Shown here: positions 1-4,973 of the stretch, in pieces
Layout: each line of letters starts with the position of its first letter
Position numbering within the stretch: the stretch's first letter is position 1
Source of the DNA: CAYYJM01 sp964471755
Lineage (GTDB): Bacteria > Planctomycetota > Planctomycetia > Gemmatales > Gemmataceae
Assembly (NCBI GenBank): GCA_964471755.1
Contig: CAYYJM010000358.1
Location: 1-5,492, forward strand
Reading direction: 5' to 3'
Length of the DNA: 5,492 nt
The notes under the pieces: generated by a model
The model's database searches: none
What the model saw: the letters and a program-made list of their open reading frames with translations, nothing else
Told to the model about the DNA's origin: nothing
Program-made: the position numbers and the translations under genes

Positions 1-15
1 TCACGAAACCGGCAC

Positions 16-107
16 GGCACATGATTACGCCGCGCCAGCACATGATACACCTCGCCAGCACATGATTACGTCGCGCCAGCACATGATGCACGCGCCGGCA
101 CATGATT
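16..107. repeat. Five-copy ~20-bp direct repeat array
   Basis: The core CACATGAT occurs at 18, 39, 59, 80 and 99, giving spacings of 21, 20, 21 and 19 bp. The fuller unit is close to GCCAGCACATGATTACGYCG; copies alternate between TTACG-type and TACAC/TGCAC-type right halves, and the first and last copies have GG in place of AG before CACATGAT. The spacing is about two helical turns, so a protein binding each copy would sit on one face of the DNA. The array may continue beyond the left edge. It ends about 150 bp before the broken integrase. Possible identities are the multi-repeat end of an insertion element (IS21-type elements have repeated transposase sites at their ends) or recombinase binding sites. 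Neither can be decided from this window. The repetition itself is directly visible; the function is unknown. Confidence 0.85.
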
Positions 108-160
108 ATGGAGATTACTGCACCACAGGCCCTCTCATCTGTCAAGTTTCAAGTCGTCAA

Positions 161-176
161 CTTTTTCTTCTTTTTC
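161..176. repeat. Homopyrimidine mirror repeat in a pyrimidine tract
   Basis: Positions 161-176 read the same in both directions on one strand (C, T5, C, TT, C, T5, C), and the pyrimidine run continues to 180. CGTCAA at 155-160 and TTGACG at 180-185 are an exact inverted repeat flanking the tract, with a 19-nt all-pyrimidine spacer. The tract lies in an AT-richer pocket within otherwise GC-rich DNA. Homopyrimidine mirror repeats can form triplex DNA in principle; whether this short one does is not known. Confidence 0.6.
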
Positions 177-179
177 TCC

Positions 180-223
180 TTGACGCCAGTCTTATTAACT
201 GTACGTTTGCTATCCAAACGGAC
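180..223 (+). promoter_or_regulatory. Possible integrase promoter region with a dyad
   Basis: TTGACG at 180-185 resembles a sigma70 -35 box. The best -10 at suitable spacing is poor (TACGTT at 202-207, 16-bp spacer). Overlapping it is an inverted repeat, CGTTTG (204-209) and CAAACG (215-220), separated by 5 bp and extendable to arms 201-209 and 215-223 with one mismatch. This lies between the candidate -35 and the integrase ribosome-binding site, where a repressor site would be expected. Many integron integrases are under LexA control, but this dyad does not match the well-known proteobacterial or Gram-positive LexA boxes. The dyad is visible; promoter and operator roles are inference. Confidence 0.3.
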
Positions 224-242
224 GTTCACATGGTGCCGCATC

Positions 243-249
243 GGGAGGA
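243..249 (+). promoter_or_regulatory. Shine-Dalgarno for the integrase remnant
   Basis: GGGAGGA sits 7 nt upstream of ATG at 257. It favours that start over the upstream in-frame ATG at 230, which has no comparable site, and over starts inside the repeat array. Confidence 0.6.
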
Positions 250-256
250 ATCCGAC

Positions 257-875
257 ATGGGTCCACCCCTTCCTGCTCCGCAACCGCCGCTCCTGGTCCG
301 GCTCCGACGGGCGGCACAAGACCGGGGCGAGCCGAACTCGACGATCGAGATTCTTGCCGTCTGGGCCAGGCCCTTCATCCTTTTCCACAACAAGCGCCAT
401 CCCACTGATCTCGGTTTGGCCGAGGTGACGCACTTTCTGGAACACGTCGTCAAAACCGAAGCCGATCCGTTACCGGCCCTGGCGATGGCACGCTCGGCGT
501 TGTCGCTGCTATACCATAACCTTCTCGGCATCGACCTGGGGGAACTGCCTCGGCCGGCATCATGTCCAGGCCGGGTCATTGCAACGGGCCGTGGTTCAGG
601 CCGGCAGCGGGGCAGGGCTCGACAAAACGATTCACTGCCACACGTTTCGGCACAGCTTCGCTACCCACCTCGTCGAGCGCGGCATCGACGTCCGGACGAT
701 TCAGGTTCTGCTCGGCCACGAGAGCCTGGAGACGACGATGATCTACACGCATGTCGCTCGCAAGGGTGTCTCCTGTGTGCCGAGCCCGCTCGATCTGCTC
801 GGGGGCGTCACCGACGGCGAACTGCACGCCGCGGCCGAGGCGAGCCGGGCTGGCACCCTGGCCCTGGCGTCGTGA
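257..875 (+). pseudogene. intI: Integron-type tyrosine recombinase, internally deleted and frameshifted
   Basis: Two pieces of one integrase lie in different frames. The first, from ATG 257 to about 556 (about 100 residues), matches the N-terminal SAM-like DNA-binding domain of IntI proteins: a PPLLVRLRRA opening, then FILFHNKRHPTDLGLAEVTHFL and ending with SLLYHNLLGIDL. The second starts near 555 in the next frame with RHHVQAGSLQRAVVQAG and continues with HCHTFRHSFATHLVERG, LLGHESLETTMIYTHV and SPLDLLGG. This is the C-terminal catalytic half, with His-x-x-Arg (His codon 639-641, Arg codon 648-650), the later His (717-719) and the nucleophile Tyr (744-746) all intact. The intervening segment, which in IntI proteins carries the first catalytic Arg, the catalytic Lys and the integron-specific extra helix, is absent. 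By comparison with IntI1 (337 residues, from memory), roughly 130-150 residues are missing. The RHH...LQRAV motif and the N-terminal FH-x-x-RHP motif point to the integron family rather than XerC/D. The product cannot be an active recombinase. No attC sites or cassettes were recognised. Confidence 0.88.
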
Positions 876-930
876 CGGCACCGGGATTGTGCCGATCTGG
901 CCCGGGCCAAACCCGGGAGGCTGTGGTGCC
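876..930. terminator. GC-rich dyads in convergent spacer, possible terminator
   Basis: This lies between the end of the integrase remnant and the end of the oppositely oriented peptidase gene. CGGCAC (876-881) pairs with GTGCCG (889-894) across a 7-nt loop. CCCGGG (901-906) pairs with CCCGGG (912-917) across 5 nt. TGGCCCGGGCCA (898-909) is a perfect 12-bp palindrome. GGCACC (877-882) can alternatively pair with GGTGCC (925-930), enclosing the inner hairpin. No T-run follows on either strand, so a canonical intrinsic terminator is not shown; the convergent position is the main argument. Confidence 0.35.
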
Positions 931-957
931 ATTCCGACGCGAACGGACTCTTCTCTG

Positions 958-2703
958 TCACCGCACGCGGAGGGTGAAGTCCGTCAGGCCGTCCTCGATC
1001 TTCTCCGCGCCCAGGACAATCTTGACTGTCATCGCCTTGCCACCAACCAGGCCGGCCGCTCGATCCGGGATGCCGAAGCCGCGATCGATGTGACCGCTGC
1101 CCGCCAGCACGACCAGGCGGCGCAGGTGACGCGCCTTCAGGAATTCGGCCGCGCTCTTTGCCATGATGCCGTCCCAGGCCGTCATGATGGCGTAGCCCTT
1201 CTCCTTCTGTTCCTTCGGAGCGTCGGCCTGGCCGTGCATCGCGGCCAGGCGATCGAACCAGTGGGCTCGGTGGGCCTTGACGTGGAAATCGACGCCGTCG
1301 AGGTGGGCCTTCTCCTCCGGACTCAGGCCCTCGACGCCGACGGCACGGAGGCGACGGGTCAGTTCACGCGGTGCATTCAGAGCTGCCACCGGGATGTCAT
1401 TCGCCTGACAGAATCGGACGATCGGCTGATAGAGCAGCCATTCGTAGCCCCAGCGTGTGCGGTATTCCGTCGCCGTGAGCATCTCCTCCTCGCTGATCGC
1501 GCCCCGGAGGTAGCCGTCGAGGGCGGACTGGTACGGCTTCTGGAACATCTCCATGCCGACGCCGAGACGCGGATCGACGGCGAAGAGCGCCTGGATGATC
1601 TGGAGCTGAACCCGGTGGTGCAGGTCGCTGTCATGGGACTCGCCGACGCAGACGAAATCGGCCTCGGCCAGGCGATCGATCAGCTGGCCGAAGCTGATCG
1701 ACTGGCCCTGACGCGTGGTGATGATCAGCCGGGGCGGGGCGGTCGCCTCGGCCCGCAGGCGAGCGAGGCCGGCGGCGTCCTTCGCGTTGAGCCAGAACAG
1801 GCGTGTTCCCTGACGCTCGACAGCGACCGTGGGCTTGCTCTTTGCCAGCGCATCAAGAACGGCTCGCAGGGCCTCGGCCTGGTCGGCTTTCGCGAAGAGG
1901 ATCTCGGTCGTCGTGCCGTGGTCGCTCTCCCGGCGGCAGTCGCCGCGCCAGCCGGCGACGGCCTCGATGGTGTCGGCCCAGGCGAGGCCCTGTTCCGTGA
2001 GCCACTCGGCCAGGCCGAACTCGCCAGACACCTTGCCCGGCCCGAGATCGACGCTGCCGATCCGTTCGCCGGGGTGGAGGATCTCGGCCGTCGTCGAAGG
2101 CGGGAACCGGAAGCGGCCATCGACGGCCTTCCAGCCGCCCTTCGCGCGCAGGGCCTGGACGTAGCGGGCTCCCTGGGCGTAGAGGAAGGCGTTGCGTCGG
2201 TTCCGGGCCTTGCTCAGCGGCACGGCGAGCATGGCCCCGGCCTTCGGCTGCTCGGTCTTGAGAACCTCGATCATGGTCAGCACCGCATCGCCCTCGATCA
2301 GGGCGGCCCGGGCGAGTTCCTCGTCGCCGGTCAGGTCCGGATCGTGCAGTTTCGTCAGGCCGAAGTGCTGATCCTGCAGCGCGTGGACCATCTCATGAAC
2401 GAGGACGCCGAGAGCGTAGTTATCGGCGACTTCGTGATGGACGACGAGGGTCTTCGTCTTCGGATCGTAGTAGCCCTGGACGCCCCTGTCGGCGTTGGCC
2501 GGTCGGGGCAGGATGCGAGCCTGCACTGGTTTCTTGAAGGCCAGACCGCGCACGGCCGTGATGCGTTTCTCCAGGTCGCGGAGTTGGGCGTCGAGCCTGA
2601 CCTGGTCCACCTTCGCGGGAGCGGGTGGTTCGGCCAGGACAAGGGGGGCCAGGACAAGGGTGGCCAGGACAGGCAGCAGGAGAGCCGTTCGGAGCAGAAT
2701 CAT
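958..2703 (-). CDS. Exported gluzincin-like peptidase fused to ChaN/Tiki domain
   Basis: The predicted protein has 581 residues from the ATG at 2703. Residues 1-24 form a signal peptide (MILLRT, a Leu/Val/Ala core, cleavage after VLA), so the protein should act outside the cytoplasm. The N-terminal half has a zinc-peptidase signature: HEMVHALQDQHF at 103-114 (HExxH) followed by ALIEGDA with Glu at 137 as the likely third ligand, as in gluzincins. It is preceded by GYYDPKTKTLVVHHE, typical of this family. From about residue 336 there is a ChaN-type haem-binding/Tiki-superfamily domain: CVGESHDSDLHH (352-363), GMEMF (383-387), NAPRELTRRLRAVG and a second G-x-x-H in AGSGHIDRG (534-542). Characterised ChaN is an iron-regulated haem-binding lipoprotein and Tiki proteins are metalloproteases; which activity applies here is not decided by sequence. 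No lipobox Cys is seen at the signal cleavage site. An alternative in-frame ATG at 2772 would add 23 hydrophilic residues before the signal peptide and overlap the sulfatase end by 8 bp. I prefer 2703 because of the signal peptide, although its Shine-Dalgarno is weak. Confidence 0.88.
   Translation of the reverse strand: MILLRTALLLPVLATLVLAPLVLAEPPAPAKVDQVRLDAQLRDLEKRITAVRGLAFKKPVQARILPRPANADRGVQGYYDPKTKTLVVHHEVADNYALGVLVHEMVHALQDQHFGLTKLHDPDLTGDEELARAALIEGDAVLTMIEVLKTEQPKAGAMLAVPLSKARNRRNAFLYAQGARYVQALRAKGGWKAVDGRFRFPPSTTAEILHPGERIGSVDLGPGKVSGEFGLAEWLTEQGLAWADTIEAVAGWRGDCRRESDHGTTTEILFAKADQAEALRAVLDALAKSKPTVAVERQGTRLFWLNAKDAAGLARLRAEATAPPRLIITTRQGQSISFGQLIDRLAEADFVCVGESHDSDLHHRVQLQIIQALFAVDPRLGVGMEMFQKPYQSALDGYLRGAISEEEMLTATEYRTRWGYEWLLYQPIVRFCQANDIPVAALNAPRELTRRLRAVGVEGLSPEEKAHLDGVDFHVKAHRAHWFDRLAAMHGQADAPKEQKEKGYAIMTAWDGIMAKSAAEFLKARHLRRLVVLAGSGHIDRGFGIPDRAAGLVGGKAMTVKIVLGAEKIEDGLTDFTLRVR
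2632..2676. repeat. 15-bp triplicate inside signal-peptide coding sequence
   Basis: GGCCAGGACAAGGG begins at 2632 and 2647, and a partial copy starts at 2662: three units with an exact 15-bp period. Read on the minus strand in frame, they encode the repeated LVLA-type pentapeptides of the signal-peptide hydrophobic core. A length divisible by three means that gain or loss of a unit would lengthen or shorten the hydrophobic core without a frameshift. Confidence 0.75.
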
Positions 2704-2764
2704 CGGAGGTTTCCGTGCGTGCTGGAGTGGCTGGATCTCGGCGAAGGTGGGCTTTCTTGGTTGA

Positions 2765-4171
2765 TCATTCATACTCCCACTTCGAGATCCACGGATCGTC
2801 GGTCCGTTTCTGAAAATCCTTCAATCGGGTCTTCAACTCCTCCAGCTTCTCCCTGAACTTCGGCTCGTCGGCGAGGTTCCTCGACTCGTTCGGATCGGCC
2901 TGGACGTCGTACAGCTCGAACGCGGGCCGGTGCAGATACTGCTTCACCGTGCGTGGGCCATACTTCGCGTCGGGGCCCTTGCGGTAGACGTCCTGCCAGG
3001 TCGCCGACGCCCACAGGTCGGAGGCGCTGGGATAGGTCAGCGGATGGGCGATGTTCCAGATCAGCTTGTACTGCCGCTGACGGACCACTCGCATCGGGTA
3101 GTACATGGTGACTTCGTGGAAGGTGTGCGAGGCGAACGTCTCGTCCCAGCCGGTCGGTTTCTCCTGATCGAGGATCGACAGGAACGAGCGGCCATGCAGG
3201 CGGAGCGGCTTCGGATCGACGCTGGCGAAGTCGAGCAGAGTCGGAGTGATGTCCGTCCAGTTGACCAGGGCGTTGTTGACGACACCGCGCTTCGTCGCGG
3301 ACGGATGACGCACCAGGAGCGGCGCACGCAGGCCCGGTTCGTAGGCCGTCGTCTTGGCTCCCTGGAACGGCGCACCGTGATCGGACAGGAAGACGATCAG
3401 CGTCGTATCGAGTTTGCCCGTCGTCCGGAGCAGTTCGAGCAGTACGCCAACGCCCTGATCGACCCGCGCGACGGACTGGTAATACTGGGCCAGCTCCGCG
3501 CGACAGGCCGGCGTGTCGGGCAGATAGGCCGGCACGACGACGTCCTTCGGATCGAACTTCACCGTCTTGACGCTGGGATACTCACCGTCGGGCTTGTTGC
3601 CGAAGCGATCGGGCTTCTCGGCCACGTCTTGCGCGATGCCGCCGCCGCGATGCGGATCGGCCGTGCAGAAGTAGAGGAAGAACGGCTTCTCGCTCGTCTC
3701 GCGCAAGAAGGGCTCGCACTGACGAGCCATCGCCACCGGGTTGCGAGCATTGCCGGCGAGAACCCTGTCGAAGTGAAAGACCGACTCGGGGGCGACGTGG
3801 TACTTGCCGATGCGAGCGGTGCGGTAGCCGGCCTTCTCCAGGTGGACGGGCAGGCTGGCGAGCTTGCTGTCGGCGCTGAAGTGGTGATAGGCATGCTCAT
3901 GGCCGTAGTGGCGGTTGCGATGATTGTGCAGGCCGGTGAGCAGGACGCTACGGCTGGCCGAGCAGCTGGCCGTCGTGGCGAAGGCGTTGGTGAAACGCGT
4001 CCCTTCCCGTGCGAGGCGATCGAGGTTCGGCGTCTGGATGGCCGGATTGCCGTAGCAGCCGAGCGTCTCGACGCCCTGGTCGTCGGTGACGAACAGGACG
4101 ATGTTCCGGGGAGCCGCCTCGACCGGCAGCGCGAGGCCGAGCAGGATGGCGAGAGGGAGCAGCAGTCGCAT
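2765..4171 (-). CDS. Exported sulfatase, N-sulfoglucosamine sulfohydrolase (SGSH) type
   Basis: The predicted protein has 468 residues. Residues 1-19 form a signal peptide (MRLLLPLAILLGLALPVEA), placing the enzyme in the periplasm or outside. It is a type I sulfatase: metal ligands D30 and D31 in TDDQG, the sulfatase signature CSASR at 70-74 with Cys70 as the residue converted to formylglycine, GKYH with Lys123, ADPH at 171-174, and SDHG with Asp264 and His265. Several segments resemble mammalian N-sulfoglucosamine sulfohydrolase more than the arylsulfatases: LLTGLHNHRNRHYG, IGKYHVAPESVFHFD, HEVTMYYPMRVV (352-363) and a C-terminus with TDDPW (457-461). Family knowledge then suggests removal of N-linked sulfate from glucosamine in heparan-like glycans; the substrate in a bacterium is an inference. 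It needs a separate formylglycine-generating or anaerobic maturation enzyme, not in this window. The start at 4171 is chosen because of AGGAGA 8 nt upstream and the signal peptide; an upstream in-frame ATG at 4210 would add 13 polar residues. It lies just upstream of the peptidase-ChaN gene on the same strand, probably in one transcript. Confidence 0.93.
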   Translation of the reverse strand: MRLLLPLAILLGLALPVEAAPRNIVLFVTDDQGVETLGCYGNPAIQTPNLDRLAREGTRFTNAFATTASCSASRSVLLTGLHNHRNRHYGHEHAYHHFSADSKLASLPVHLEKAGYRTARIGKYHVAPESVFHFDRVLAGNARNPVAMARQCEPFLRETSEKPFFLYFCTADPHRGGGIAQDVAEKPDRFGNKPDGEYPSVKTVKFDPKDVVVPAYLPDTPACRAELAQYYQSVARVDQGVGVLLELLRTTGKLDTTLIVFLSDHGAPFQGAKTTAYEPGLRAPLLVRHPSATKRGVVNNALVNWTDITPTLLDFASVDPKPLRLHGRSFLSILDQEKPTGWDETFASHTFHEVTMYYPMRVVRQRQYKLIWNIAHPLTYPSASDLWASATWQDVYRKGPDAKYGPRTVKQYLHRPAFELYDVQADPNESRNLADEPKFREKLEELKTRLKDFQKRTDDPWISKWEYE

Positions 4172-4179
4172 GGTTCGCG

Positions 4180-4185
4180 TCTCCT
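4180..4185 (-). promoter_or_regulatory. Shine-Dalgarno fixing the sulfatase start
   Basis: The minus strand reads AGGAGA, 8 nt before the ATG at 4171. It selects the signal-peptide Met over the longer open frame beginning at 4210. Confidence 0.65.
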
Positions 4186-4207
4186 GGTTCGTCGTGGAGA
4201 AGCTCGT

Positions 4208-4264
4208 CATTTAGCCGCCGGTCTTCGTGGCGAGAAGCACCGCCGGCAAGCTGGCGGCTAGATG
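4208..4264. repeat. 57-bp palindromic element with alternative hairpins
   Basis: The outer arms CATTTAGCCGCC (4208-4219) and GGCGGCTAGATG (4253-4264) are inverted repeats matching at 11 of 12 positions. Inside, 4214-4226 pairs with 4234-4247 (one mismatch and one bulged base, 7-nt loop), and 4240-4246 pairs with 4251-4257 (one G-T pair, loop CAAG). The three pairings overlap and cannot all form together. The element fills most of the spacer between the membrane protein gene and the sulfatase gene. No T-run follows it on the minus strand, so a simple intrinsic terminator is not clear. It could be an interspersed REP- or MITE-like palindrome or a processing or attenuation structure. The pairings are visible; the role is inference. 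Confidence 0.7.
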
Positions 4265-4278
4265 TAGACGGCCTCTTA

Positions 4279-4887
4279 CTACTTCTTGTCCCCACCGCCG
4301 AGGACGCCGAGGATGACCAGAAGTAAAACGCCGCCAACACTTAGCAGGGTGATCTCCCACCAGTGCCAGCCGCGCTTGTAGCGTACAACGGTGCCGTTCC
4401 AGGACAGAACCAGCTCGTCGTTGCTGACGTGGACGAGTTGCAGGTTCGTCGCCGCGTCCGAGCTGAGTGTGCCGTCCGCTGCGATCTGATAAGGATGCGA
4501 CGTGACGCTGTTGCCGACGAGCTGTCGGTAGTAGGTGCGGACGACCTTCCCATAGGGGGTGAACTCGGCCTGGGTGTCGCCGAACAGGGTCGGCGACTCG
4601 ACCGCGTACCACTTCTTGACGAGCAGGTTCTGGATCAGGGCCGACTGCGGCGGCGGGGCCGGGGCCTGGGGTGTCGGTGCCTGCGGAAGCGGCGGGATGG
4701 TCGGCAGTGGCGGTGGTCCCTGGACCGGGGCCGCCCCCGCCGCCTGTACTGCGGTCGGGTTCGTGTATGACTGGCCTGGCTTGAGATACTCCACGAGCAG
4801 GCCGCCGATGACGGTGACAAAGAGCGTCAGCAGAACGCTCAGTATCACGTTGCGAGAAACCCCACCGCCAGTATTGTCAGAAGTCAT
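4279..4887 (-). CDS. Unrecognised membrane-anchored protein, Pro-rich linker and beta-type domain
   Basis: I do not recognise a family. The predicted protein has 202 residues. A short polar N-terminus is followed by a hydrophobic segment at about 13-32 (likely membrane anchor), a Pro/Ala/Gln-rich linker at about 54-81, a compact domain at about 82-172 and a second hydrophobic segment at about 178-197, ending in GGGDKK. The compact domain (LLVKKWYAVESP, AEFTPYGKVVRTYY, YQIAADGTLSSD, ELVLSWNGTVVRYKR) has the alternating-strand pattern seen in small lipocalin-like beta-barrel or sheet domains that begin with a Trp; this is only a pattern resemblance. Two membrane segments would put both ends on the same side with the linker and domain on the other, probably outside the cytoplasm. 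The start at 4887 is chosen for GAGGGG just upstream (4891-4896) and because the longer open frame, running to 5175, would overlap the ATPase gene. A candidate promoter lies at 4940-4968. It is upstream of the sulfatase on the same strand, but the palindromic element between them makes a shared operon uncertain. Confidence 0.8.
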   Translation of the reverse strand: MTSDNTGGGVSRNVILSVLLTLFVTVIGGLLVEYLKPGQSYTNPTAVQAAGAAPVQGPPPLPTIPPLPQAPTPQAPAPPPQSALIQNLLVKKWYAVESPTLFGDTQAEFTPYGKVVRTYYRQLVGNSVTSHPYQIAADGTLSSDAATNLQLVHVSNDELVLSWNGTVVRYKRGWHWWEITLLSVGGVLLLVILGVLGGGDKK

Positions 4888-4939
4888 GGGCCCCTCAGAG
4901 GGAAGCAGAGGCGGCACGGCCGCCCAGGTCACGCCGATA

Positions 4940-4968
4940 ACTATAGAGCCCGGGCCGACCGGGTGCAA
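4940..4968 (-). promoter_or_regulatory. Candidate sigma70 promoter for the 202-residue membrane protein
   Basis: The minus strand carries TTGCAC (4968-4963), a 17-bp spacer and TATAGT (4945-4940). The -10 box is good and the -35 box partial. It lies in the 86-bp gap after the ATPase stop codon and about 50 bp before the start at 4887. The short AT-rich patch stands out in GC-rich DNA. This suggests separate transcription from the ATPase gene. Confidence 0.45.
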
Positions 4969-4973
4969 CGCCG

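Noticed and set aside
16..107. CRISPR array
   Set aside because: Units of about 20 bp recur with no unique spacers of 25-40 bp between them, and no cas genes are seen.
1..256. attC recombination site or integron cassette
   Set aside because: I could not find the paired RYYYAAC and GTTRRRY boxes framing an imperfect hairpin. The direct repeats and the small dyad do not meet the attC pattern.
149..445. Minus-strand frame ending in a Lys-rich tail
   Set aside because: The Lys run is just the complement of the homopyrimidine tract, and the rest is antisense to the integrase N-terminal domain.
62..1093. Continuous plus-strand frame through the integrase region and beyond
   Set aside because: Only about 257-556 of this frame resembles an integrase. 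After that it becomes Arg-rich nonsense, while the integrase homology continues in another frame. Its upstream part reads through the direct repeats.
751..2856. Long plus-strand open frame of 701 codons
   Set aside because: It lies antisense to the peptidase-ChaN gene and runs across the end of the integrase remnant. Its translation has no recognisable domain, while the opposite strand has clear catalytic motifs and a signal peptide. Long antisense frames are common in GC-rich DNA.
2930..4261. Plus-strand open frame of 443 codons
   Set aside because: It is antisense to the sulfatase, whose active-site residues are all in order. The plus-strand product is Arg/Gly/Val-rich with no family features.
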